Under the pieces are notes generated by a model, which saw nothing but the letters and a program-made list of their open reading frames with translations, had not been told where the DNA came from and did no database searches. Source: Thiohalocapsa sp. (GTDB taxonomy: Bacteria; Pseudomonadota; Gammaproteobacteria; Chromatiales; Chromatiaceae). From it: a stretch of 64,000 bases of DNA. Positions within the stretch are counted from its first letter, which is position 1, and each line of letters begins with the position of its first letter. This document shows, one piece after another, positions 26,740 through 34,668 of the stretch. A program made the translations under genes and the position numbers. Where the stretch lies: contig JAIPFF010000008.1 of assembly GCA_021736785.1 (NCBI GenBank), positions 1 through 64,000 of the forward strand, read 5' to 3'.

Positions 26740-29700
26740 TCAGCCGCCCGCCGAGCGGGCGCGCAGCCTGTCCGCCAGGTCTCTGGCCTCCTGCAGGTTG
26801 CGCTCGTCGATGCTCTGGCTCGCGAAGGGGGCCAGCGCCTCTTCCAATGTCGCCAGCGCCTCCGGGTGCTTGTCACTGTCCGTCAGGCAGCGGGCGAGGC
26901 TTGTTGCCGCACGCAGTCCCCAGCCGTGGAAGCCATGTGCTCGGGCCTGCTCCAGCGCGCGCCGGTAGGCTGCCTCGCAATCCGCGGGCGGCGCGCCTCG
27001 GCGCGTCAGCAGATCGCCGCGTAGACGGTAGAGCTCCGGCTCCGCCCAGCGCTCGCCGCTTTCCTCCATGCGCCGGAAGGCGGTGTCGAGGGCCTCGGCT
27101 GCGCCCTGGAGATCGCCGGCATCGGCGCGGGCCAGTGCCAGGTAGGCTTCCCAGTGCGTCAGGAAGACGCGCGCGCCGGTGTTGCGGAAGAACTCGAGCG
27201 CCTCCTCCAGGGCCGGCAGTGCACTGCCCAGATCCCCGCGCTCGCGCGCGAGCCACGCCCGCAAGACGTGGCCATGGGCGAGGAATACACGGATCTGCTG
27301 TTCGGTGCAGAGGGCGATATCGGCCTCGATCAACGTCGCGGCGGCGTCGAGGTTGCCGGCGAACAATGCTTGCCAGGCCGACAGGGACAGCACGAACGAG
27401 GAGCTGAACGGGTGCTTGACCTGCTCGATGACCCGGCGCGCCCGCTCGCCTTGCCGCAGCGCACGCACGGGCTCGCCCTCGAGCCAGTCGAGCCATAGCA
27501 GGTAGACCAGCGCAATGGCGGCGGGATCCTGGCCGAACTGATAGCAGTGCGCCCCGTGGCGCTGCGGGTCGTAGCGCGCCACGCATTCCTCGAGATGGCT
27601 GCGAGCCGGCTTCGGGTGTGCCAGGAACAGGTGCGCGATGCCGATGATCAGATGGGCTTCGAGCAGCAGGTCGTCGCTGCCGGAGGCCTCGGCGAGGGCG
27701 AGGAAACGTTGCGCCAGCGACAGGGACTGGGCGTGATTGGCGCGGACCACGTTGAAGGTCCAAAGCCCGAACAAGGCAACGATCTGCTGCGGCGCACCGG
27801 GCAATTGCTCGCACAGCGCCAGCGCCCGCTCGCAGGTGGCCTGGACGTCGGGGTCGCCGTAGCCCTTGGCGGCCAGCAGCGCCGGGATCGCACAAATCCG
27901 CAACTCCAGCTCCGTCGCATTGCGCGTTTGCTCGTCCGCAAGCGCCGGGCAGAGCGCCAGCGCGCTTTCGACGTGGGCCATTGTTTCCAAGTGCGCGTTC
28001 TGCTGCAGCGCACCGCGGGCGGCGGCGATCCAATAGCCGACGGCTTTTTCGGGCTGCCGTGCGGCGGTGAAGTGCTGTGCCAGCAGCTCGGGCCGCTCCG
28101 CGGCAAGCTGCGGAAAGCGCGCCTCGATGGCTTCGCCGATCTCGCCGTGGCGGCTGATGCGGGTGCTCTTGAGCATGGACTCGTAGGCGACGTCCCGGAT
28201 CAGCGCGTGCTTGAAGCTGTATTCGGTGCGCTCGCCTTCGCCGCGCGCGTAGACGATCTCTCCGGCGACGAGCTGGTCGAGCCCGGCGCGCAGAATGTCC
28301 GGCGTGCCGTACCAGACCGCCGCCAAAAGCTCGTCGCTGAAGTCGCGCCCGAGCATCGCCGCCACCTGTGCGACCGACTTGCCGTTGGCCATGCGGTCCA
28401 GGCGCGCCATCAACGAATCGTTCAATGACTGGGGGATCGGCAGTTCGTCGCTGCCCCCCGGCGTCTTTGCACGGACGCCTTGACCCTGCGGCAGACACGC
28501 CTCGGCGATGGATTTGGCCATTTCCTCGAGAAACAGCGGCACGCCGTCGGTGCGCTCTGCGATGGTCTCCAGAATGCCGGACGAGAGCAGGATATCGCCG
28601 GCGACGTGGCAGGCCAGCGCGACGGCGTGCTCCGCGCTCAGTCGCTGCAGCGTGATGCGGCTGCATTCGGCCCCGGACCACAGCGGCGGTATGCGCTCCG
28701 GGCGCGCGGTCGCGACCACCAGCAAAGGTTGGTCGACAAGCCCCGAGACCAGTTGCTCGAGCAGTTCCAGCGTCGAAGGATCGGCCCAGTGCAAATCCTC
28801 CGCGACCAGCAGCCGGCTGCGGCCGGGCGTCTCGCGCAGCAGCGCGCCGAGGCGTTGCAGGGTCATCGACCGGCGTGCTTCGGGCGTGGCGGAGGCCAGT
28901 CCGGGCGGCAGCTCGCCGATGAGCTCGGCGGGCAGGCCGAGCAGCGACGCGAGCAGGGGCAGGGCCTCGGCATCGCCGGGCATCGATGTTTCGCACACGC
29001 GGCCCAGCGCAGTCAGCGCCTGTTGCGCCGCGCCCGCGCCGACGGCACCGGCAAAAAGGGTGCGTCGCAGCCAGTCGATCACCGGAGACAGTGCGCTTTG
29101 GCTCTGCAGCGGCGAGCATTGCAACACGATGGTATCGGCGGCGCCGTCCTTGCCGGCGATGTCGAGCGCCACCTGTGCGAGCCGGGACTTGCCGATACCC
29201 GGCTCGCCGATCATCTGCACGGCGCGCGGGCGACCGGCGCCGGCTTGCTCCCAGGCATCGGCCAGGATGGCCGCCTCCCGGTCGCGGCCGATCAGCGGGG
29301 GCATCCGGTCGGTGCCGCGAATCGCGGACCAGCGCGTCTGCCCCGGATTTGTCCGCAGCACCCGCCACAAGCGTCCGGGCTCGGTGATCCCCCGAAGATT
29401 GTGCTCGCCCAAGTCCTTGAGCTGAAAAGCGTTGCCCAGCAGGCGCCGGGTGCTGTCCGCGATCACGATGGTATCCGGCTTGGCAAGGCTTTGAATGCGC
29501 GCGGCGAGGTTGGGTGTCTCGCCGTAGGCACCGCCCTCGATGGGCCGCTGGCCGCCGATCACCACCAAGCCAGTCGCGATGCCGACGCGCACGCGCAGCG
29601 GATCGCCGTGGCGATGGCGCAACGCGCCGGCGGCGCTGATGATCTCCAATCCGGCGCGCACCGAGCGCTCGGCGGCGTCCTCATGGGCCTTCGGATAGCC

Positions 29701-30039
29701 GAAATAGATCAGTACGCCATCGCCGAGGTATTGGGCGATATGGCCGTCCAAGCTGCCGATGACGCGGGCGCAGACCGCGTGGAAGCCGCGGATCAGCTCG
29801 CGCAGGTCTTCGGGATCGAGCGCCGCGGACAGCGCGGTGGAGCCGACCAAATCGCAGAAGGCGACCGTGACTTGCCGGCGCTCGCCGAGCAGGGACCAGC
29901 CGCAGGCGCCGCAGAAGCGGTCGTCGGAGGTCACGGGCGCGCTGCAGCCCGGACAAACCGCCGGCGTCAGGGCGATGCCGCACTGACTGCAGAAGCGATG
30001 ATTGGCAGCATTCTCGGCGCTGCAATTGGGACAACGCAT
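26740..30039 (-). CDS. Class III adenylate/guanylate cyclase with STAND-type ATPase and TPR region
   Basis: This 1099-residue protein begins with zinc-ribbon pairs CPNC/CSQC and CPGC/CGAC (residues 3-48). A class III cyclase domain (about 58-225) follows, with metal-binding Asp in FCDLVGST and YLGDGVLIYFG and the transition-state pair in NLAARIQSL. A P-loop ATPase domain (about 250-560) has GEPGIGKSRL. The rest is helical TPR-like repeats. It likely makes cAMP or another cyclic nucleotide when a signal bound by the C-terminal platform triggers ATPase-driven change. ATG 30039 is preceded by AAGGTGA and places the first zinc ligand at residue 3. Confidence 0.92.
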   Translation of the reverse strand: MRCPNCSAENAANHRFCSQCGIALTPAVCPGCSAPVTSDDRFCGACGWSLLGERRQVTVAFCDLVGSTALSAALDPEDLRELIRGFHAVCARVIGSLDGHIAQYLGDGVLIYFGYPKAHEDAAERSVRAGLEIISAAGALRHRHGDPLRVRVGIATGLVVIGGQRPIEGGAYGETPNLAARIQSLAKPDTIVIADSTRRLLGNAFQLKDLGEHNLRGITEPGRLWRVLRTNPGQTRWSAIRGTDRMPPLIGRDREAAILADAWEQAGAGRPRAVQMIGEPGIGKSRLAQVALDIAGKDGAADTIVLQCSPLQSQSALSPVIDWLRRTLFAGAVGAGAAQQALTALGRVCETSMPGDAEALPLLASLLGLPAELIGELPPGLASATPEARRSMTLQRLGALLRETPGRSRLLVAEDLHWADPSTLELLEQLVSGLVDQPLLVVATARPERIPPLWSGAECSRITLQRLSAEHAVALACHVAGDILLSSGILETIAERTDGVPLFLEEMAKSIAEACLPQGQGVRAKTPGGSDELPIPQSLNDSLMARLDRMANGKSVAQVAAMLGRDFSDELLAAVWYGTPDILRAGLDQLVAGEIVYARGEGERTEYSFKHALIRDVAYESMLKSTRISRHGEIGEAIEARFPQLAAERPELLAQHFTAARQPEKAVGYWIAAARGALQQNAHLETMAHVESALALCPALADEQTRNATELELRICAIPALLAAKGYGDPDVQATCERALALCEQLPGAPQQIVALFGLWTFNVVRANHAQSLSLAQRFLALAEASGSDDLLLEAHLIIGIAHLFLAHPKPARSHLEECVARYDPQRHGAHCYQFGQDPAAIALVYLLWLDWLEGEPVRALRQGERARRVIEQVKHPFSSSFVLSLSAWQALFAGNLDAAATLIEADIALCTEQQIRVFLAHGHVLRAWLARERGDLGSALPALEEALEFFRNTGARVFLTHWEAYLALARADAGDLQGAAEALDTAFRRMEESGERWAEPELYRLRGDLLTRRGAPPADCEAAYRRALEQARAHGFHGWGLRAATSLARCLTDSDKHPEALATLEEALAPFASQSIDERNLQEARDLADRLRARSAGG

Positions 30040-30096
30040 GAATTCACCTTCGGCCCGTTGCATCGAGCGGTGCCCGGACGACAGCTTCCACGCTTT

Positions 30097-30124
30097 TTAA
30101 TGCTGTCCACTTAATGCTGTCCAC
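30097..30124 (+). repeat. Tandem 14-bp direct repeat
   Basis: TTAATGCTGTCCAC occurs twice without a gap, 58 bases upstream of the cyclase gene start. The second copy runs into the inverted-repeat element at 30117. Confidence 0.8.
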
Positions 30125-30216
30125 TGACGTCGGCGCGCCGGGCCCGAGTAGCCCCGAGCCGGCGGTCCAAGGCCGCGGAGGCGTCGAGGCGCGATTATGA
30201 CCGAGTTCAGTGGACA
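30117..30216. repeat. 100-bp element bounded by 16-bp imperfect inverted repeats (MITE-like)
   Basis: The left end TGTCCACTGACGTCGG and the reverse complement of the right end TGTCCACTGAACTCGG agree at 14 of 16 positions. The interior has no coding capacity. Ends beginning TGTCCACTGA resemble insertion sequence termini, so this may be a small non-autonomous element or an IS scar. Confidence 0.5.
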
Positions 30217-30474
30217 ATGTGATCAACGAAAAGTGTAGCGCGAGCGCGACCTGCCCGCCGTGGCCTGCCGTAACCGGGCGCCTCGGGGGGCTCGGAGGAA
30301 CTTGGGGCCCCGGGGGGCGTGCCGATTGTGCGCGGAGGCGCCGCTGGGCGGCCGGGTGCGCGTCGGCGGCGATCTCGATGCAACAGTCGTTGATCACTGT
30401 TGCGGATCGACGACGTGCGCCGGAGCCCGAGCGGGCTCCGGGCAGTGACGGCTATCGGCCGGCGTGCGCGGTTT
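30217..30474. other. Non-coding interval
   Basis: No supported gene is seen. A run of G-rich sequence (CTCGGGGGGCTCGGAGG around 30281) is the only notable feature. Confidence 0.35.
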
Positions 30475-30675
30475 TCAGCGCCCGCGCACGTGGCCGGCTT
30501 GCTCGGCCGAGGCCGGTTGCGCGGTCTGCGCGACGATGCGCTCCGTGGCGGCCGCCTGGCTGCCGCGCATGCCGGCACTCTTGACCAGCGTTGCCGAGCC
30601 GACCATCAGCGCCACCGTGCAGATGATGACCAGGTCCAGGAGAGTGAATACTTGACGGTAATGGTGCGTAATCAT
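30475..30675 (-). CDS. Possible small single-span membrane protein
   Basis: The 66-residue product starts MITHHYRQVFTLLD. It has one strong hydrophobic helix (residues 11-31, LLDLVIICTVALMVGSATLV), followed by a polar Ala/Gln/Glu-rich tail. AAGGAAAAGG lies eight or more bases upstream of the ATG, and the 5' DNA is less GC-rich than its surroundings. No family is recognised. Small size and lack of homology keep confidence moderate. Confidence 0.45.
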   Translation of the reverse strand: MITHHYRQVFTLLDLVIICTVALMVGSATLVKSAGMRGSQAAATERIVAQTAQPASAEQAGHVRGR

Positions 30676-31211
30676 GACTATGCCTTTTCCTTAAACGACA
30701 TCTGGATCAATAAAAACTCGAGGCGTGCGATGTCGTGACTGTCGAATTGAATGGAGAGCGCGAGGGCCATACGCGGCCCCGGCGCAGCGCGGTCATCGCC
30801 GATGGCCGAAACGGTACGGGACTCCGTGCAGGCCGCGACGGGAAATCCGTGCCGTCCGGGCATCTTGGACGCACCACGCTTACTCACCACGATAGCCTCG
30901 GTGTCGGCGATCGGCTATTGGACGTTCGCCATAGGTCGAACGGCATAGATCGAACGGTGCCGGTGCCTGGCGGCGGTATACTCGGGCGTGGTCCGCGCGC
31001 CGGCTACTGCGCGCGCCCGACGCAGTAGGGGTCGACTGCACGGCGGCCGGCACCGCAGGCAGCGGGGTGCGGCAGCGCAGCGTCGGCCGCTGTCGGCCGG
31101 CTTCGAATCGGCGGCCGGCTGCGCCGCCGGCAAAGACCGGCCGCACGATCATGGCGCGAGCAGGCGGCACGGGCCGTCCCGCTGCTGCCGCTTGTCTGTC
31201 GGGGACATCGC
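30676..31211. other. Interval before the response regulator, no gene seen
   Basis: This should contain the promoters of the small leftward protein gene and of the rightward response regulator. A leftward frame from GTG 30890 would encode 70 residues, but it has no support. No promoter pair could be assigned. Confidence 0.3.
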
Positions 31212-31928
31212 ATGCGAATCCTGCTTGTCGAAGATCACACGCTGTTTCGCGACGCGCTCGGCCTGGTGCTCCGTCAGCTCGACGCGCAAGTGAAGGTGAT
31301 CAACGCCGGCACTGCCGAGGAGGCGCTGGCCGCAACCGCCTACTATCCGGATCTCGACCTGATACTGCTTGATCTGGGCTTACCCGGAACGGACGGGCTG
31401 TCGGCGCTCGCCGAAATGCGCCGTCAGGCACCGACGGTCCCGGTGGTGGTCGTCTCGGCCTCGTTCAGCGGCGCGCATGTGCGCGCGGCGCTGGCCGGCG
31501 GCGCGGCCGGCTATATCCCGAAAACGTTGAGCAGCCAGGACACGGTTGCCGCGCTGCGGCAGATTCTGGACGGCGATTTGTTCGTGCCCGCATCGCTGCT
31601 GGCCAGTTTGTCTCAGGCCGACGGGGCGTTGCCGGAGCAGGAGCCGGAGCGGGTGCCGGAGACCGCGGCGGGCGCAACGGCGAAACCGGACGGGCAGGAG
31701 GTGCGCGAGCCGCGAGGGCCGGGACCGTTGACCGCGCGCCAGTTGGAGGTGCTGAGGCTGATCGCATCGGGGCTCTCCAACAAGGGTATCGCGCGCAGGC
31801 TGGAGCTCACCGAGGGCACGGTGAAATTGCACGTCAGCGCCTTGATGCGCGGGCTCGGCGCCCACAACCGCACCGAGGCGGTAATCGCAGGCCAGCGGCT
31901 GGGGCTGCTCGACGGCGGGCCCGATTAG
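31212..31928 (+). CDS. LuxR/FixJ-family response regulator
   Basis: The 238-residue regulator has an N-terminal receiver domain with acidic pocket VEDH, phosphoacceptor Asp in LILLDLGLPG near residue 54, Thr/Ser in VVSAS and Lys in GYIPKT. A proline/glutamate-rich linker (residues 138-168) leads to a C-terminal LuxR-type helix-turn-helix (LTARQLEVLRLIASGLSNKGIA and LTEGTVKLHVS). It should bind DNA when phosphorylated. The stop overlaps the start of the hybrid kinase gene by one base, so the two form a two-component pair. Confidence 0.93.
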   Translation: MRILLVEDHTLFRDALGLVLRQLDAQVKVINAGTAEEALAATAYYPDLDLILLDLGLPGTDGLSALAEMRRQAPTVPVVVVSASFSGAHVRAALAGGAAGYIPKTLSSQDTVAALRQILDGDLFVPASLLASLSQADGALPEQEPERVPETAAGATAKPDGQEVREPRGPGPLTARQLEVLRLIASGLSNKGIARRLELTEGTVKLHVSALMRGLGAHNRTEAVIAGQRLGLLDGGPD

Positions 31929-33658
31929 TGGAAGACCAAATTCAGGCCGAGCACGTCGCCAAGCTCTACGACGAGGCCGCCATACCCATCGCGGCGCATT
32001 TGGCGACGGCGCTGGCGACCGCGGCCCTGCTGTGGCACGAGACCGGATTTCGCGCCGATCCGCTGCTTGGGGCTTGGTTGGCCGCAATGGTCATCGCCTG
32101 CATTGCGCGGGCCTACACGTTGATGCGCTATGCGCGCTCGCCGCGACAACAGGCGGATTGGCGTCATTGGCGCAGGACCGGCATCGTTTACCCCGCGCTG
32201 TTCGGCCTGATTTGGGCGGCGGCGATCATGGCGTTCTTCGATATCGACAATCCCACCAGCGCCATGATGCTGACGGTGATTCCCATCGGCATCGCCGCCG
32301 CGGCCACCGCCACCAATGCGTCGGTGCCGCCGGCGTTCTATGCGGTGGAGATACCCATCAGCGCCGCGCTGGTGCTGGTCACCTTCGGCAGCGGCACGCT
32401 GCTCGGGTACACCATCGGCGGGCTGACGCTGGTCACGGCGTGGCTGCGTGTGCGCATCTGCAACGGCATTCACGCCGCTTACGACCGCTCACTGCGCATC
32501 GGCTACGAGAACCTGGAGCTGCGCCGCGAGGCGGAGCGCGCGAATGCCGCGAAAACCCGCTTTCTTGCCGCCGCCAGCCATGATCTGCGCCAGCCGATTC
32601 ATGCCCTCGGGCTATCGTTCTCGGCGCTGAGCCACGAGGTGAGCGGCGAGCGTGCGCGCGGGCTGGTGGCGCAGGTGGAGGGCTGCATCGCGGCGGTGAC
32701 CAAAATGCTGGAGGCGCTGCTCGACATCTCCAAGCTCGATGCCGGTGTCGTGCGCCCCGAGTACGCGTCCGTGGATGCGGGCGAGTTGCTGCGGCGGCTC
32801 GAGGCGGAGCTCTCGACGCTGGCGCAGCAGACCGGCAACCGGCTGCGCCTGCGCCTGCCGGCGAGGCCGCTGCCGGCGCTGCGCACGGATCCGGCCATGC
32901 TCGAGAGCATTTTGCGCAATTTGATCGGCAACGCCTTGAGCTATACCCGCGACGGCGGGGTCTTGGTCGCGCTGCGGCGCCGGGCCGCCGGCGTGGAGAT
33001 CGCCGTCGTCGACAACGGCATCGGTATCGCCGGCCATCAGCTCGAGGAGATCTTCACCGAATTCCGCCAGCTGCACGACGGGCGCCGTGAGGGTAACCAG
33101 GGACTGGGCCTGGGTCTGTCGATCGTCAAGCGCCTGTCGGCGCTGCTGGGCTGCCGGATACAAGTGCGCTCTCGTCAAGGGCGCGGCTCGTGCTTTCGGC
33201 TGACCATCCCCGGCCCGCTGCTGGCGCCGCAGGCCGCGCCCGCCGTGTCAGGCGAGCGCGTCGGCGGCGCCGTGTCCTGGCTTGGGCCGGCCGCGCGTGT
33301 GCTGGTGGTGGACGACGATGCCTTGGTCCGCGACGCGATGGCGGCTCTGCTCTCGGGCTGGGGTTACCGGGTGCATTGCGCGGAGCATCTCGAGCAAGCG
33401 CTTGCGCTGGGCGCGCGGGAGGGCTACGACGTCGCGATCCTCGACTACCGCCTCGGCGACGGCGTCACCGGCGCCGATGTGCTCGAGGCGCTGCAGCGCC
33501 AGCGCGGCGGGCCTGTGCCGGCGCTGCTCGTGACCGGCGATACCGCTCCCGACCGGCTGCAGGAGGCGCAGGCGCTGGGGCTGCCGCTGCTGCACAAGCC
33601 GGTCAAGCCGGCGCGCCTGCGCGCCGCGCTGCGCCATTTGAGCGCCGAGGGCCGTTGA
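31928..33658 (+). CDS. Membrane hybrid histidine kinase with C-terminal receiver
   Basis: The 576-residue protein starts at GTG and has about six transmembrane segments in residues 15-175. A coiled linker is followed by the histidine phosphorylation box ASHDLRQPIHALG near residue 218. The ATPase domain shows LRNLIGNALSYT (N box), VVDNGIGI (G1) and GLGLGLSIVKRL (G2). A receiver domain occupies about 455-570, with VLVVDDDALVRD, phosphoacceptor in AILDYRLGDG and Lys in LLHKPVKP. The membrane part resembles no recognised sensory domain, so the signal is unknown. TAGTG overlap with the regulator gene supports co-expression. Confidence 0.93.
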   Translation: MEDQIQAEHVAKLYDEAAIPIAAHLATALATAALLWHETGFRADPLLGAWLAAMVIACIARAYTLMRYARSPRQQADWRHWRRTGIVYPALFGLIWAAAIMAFFDIDNPTSAMMLTVIPIGIAAAATATNASVPPAFYAVEIPISAALVLVTFGSGTLLGYTIGGLTLVTAWLRVRICNGIHAAYDRSLRIGYENLELRREAERANAAKTRFLAAASHDLRQPIHALGLSFSALSHEVSGERARGLVAQVEGCIAAVTKMLEALLDISKLDAGVVRPEYASVDAGELLRRLEAELSTLAQQTGNRLRLRLPARPLPALRTDPAMLESILRNLIGNALSYTRDGGVLVALRRRAAGVEIAVVDNGIGIAGHQLEEIFTEFRQLHDGRREGNQGLGLGLSIVKRLSALLGCRIQVRSRQGRGSCFRLTIPGPLLAPQAAPAVSGERVGGAVSWLGPAARVLVVDDDALVRDAMAALLSGWGYRVHCAEHLEQALALGAREGYDVAILDYRLGDGVTGADVLEALQRQRGGPVPALLVTGDTAPDRLQEAQALGLPLLHKPVKPARLRAALRHLSAEGR

Positions 33659-33795
33659 GACGCCGCGGTGCGACGCCCGACCGGCGCCTATGCCGTGGCG
33701 GGCCGCGCCGGGGTCACACACCAGGGGGGCACACCAGCGCCGAAGCGGGGCCGAAGCGCTACAGCCGGCGCGCCAGGCTCGCCGCGCATCGGGCG

Positions 33796-34668
33796 CTAGC
33801 GCACGACGAGCATCGGGCAGTGCAGCGCGGCCAGGCTGCGCCAGAGTCCACCGTCGCCGAGCAGCGGGTTGCCGGCGTCGATGATGAAGATGTCGCCGCC
33901 GATGCCGAGCAGGGTGTCGAGGAGCGCTTGCGGGCCGTCGCCGAAGACAGTCACGAAGCGCACCTGCTCGGCGCTGTCGCGCAGCAGCGCGAGGGCCTGC
34001 TGCCGGCGCCTGTCGACAACTTCCGCATCGTCGCCGACCACGATCACGCGCACGCCGGCACGGCCCCGGACCGCCAGTTCGCCGGCCGCGGCCAGCGATC
34101 GAGCGGCGCCGCCGGAGCCGTCGAACAGCAGACTGACGGTCAGCGGCTCGGTTGCCGCCGGCCGAGCGGCCTCGTGCCGTGGCGGTGCCGCCGCTTGCGC
34201 TCGCGACCGCGCCGCGCCGGAATTCGGCCAACGCCGGCGCGCAGCGCGGCGCGGCCACAGCGGCCCGAAGCGCCCGATGCGGCTCAGCGTAAACAGCTCG
34301 GCACCGCACGCCGCGCCGAGGATCTCGTCCTCCAGGTCTCCGCGCCAGACGCGGAACGACCACCGGCAACCGTGCTCTGCCGCGAGCGCTTGCGATGCGG
34401 CCTCGATCCGTCGCGCCTGGACGCGCAGCTCGCGCGCGAGGCGGTCGGGACAAGCGGCCGCCTCGCCGCGCATATCGAGGCGGAATTCCTGCTGAAACGG
34501 CAGACCCAGCGCCCCGAGCATGCCCGCGTCTTCGATGAAGACGCCCTCGAGCTCGGCCTCCAGCAGCGCCGCGATCCCGGCGGCGATGGCGACTACCCGC
34601 AGGCTCTGCTCGCTGGCATCGAGGGCAACCGCGATGCGCCGGCGGGGGGCTTCCGGCGGCACGCTCAT
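33796..34668 (-). CDS. Universal stress protein-like, two-unit protein
   Basis: The 290-residue protein begins like UspA domains (RRRIAVALDASEQSLRVV) and has a second beta-alpha unit from about residue 175 (PLTVSLLFDGSGGAARSLAAA) that ends GDIFIIDAGNPLLG and CPMLVVR. The canonical ATP motif GxxGxn-GS is not clear in either half. An Arg/Ala-rich linker lies at residues 138-172. The start overlaps the stop of the Lon-like protease gene by four bases, so it is translated from the same mRNA. The assignment rests on fold pattern rather than strong motifs. Confidence 0.65.
   Translation of the reverse strand: MSVPPEAPRRRIAVALDASEQSLRVVAIAAGIAALLEAELEGVFIEDAGMLGALGLPFQQEFRLDMRGEAAACPDRLARELRVQARRIEAASQALAAEHGCRWSFRVWRGDLEDEILGAACGAELFTLSRIGRFGPLWPRRAARRRWPNSGAARSRAQAAAPPRHEAARPAATEPLTVSLLFDGSGGAARSLAAAGELAVRGRAGVRVIVVGDDAEVVDRRRQQALALLRDSAEQVRFVTVFGDGPQALLDTLLGIGGDIFIIDAGNPLLGDGGLWRSLAALHCPMLVVR

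Noticed and set aside
28480-30114. 544-codon open frame on the plus strand
   Set aside because: It is antisense to the cyclase/STAND gene, with no recognisable domain or ribosome binding site.
30678-30890. 70-residue minus-strand frame from a GTG
   Set aside because: It has no ribosome binding site, no domain and no clear compositional sign of coding.
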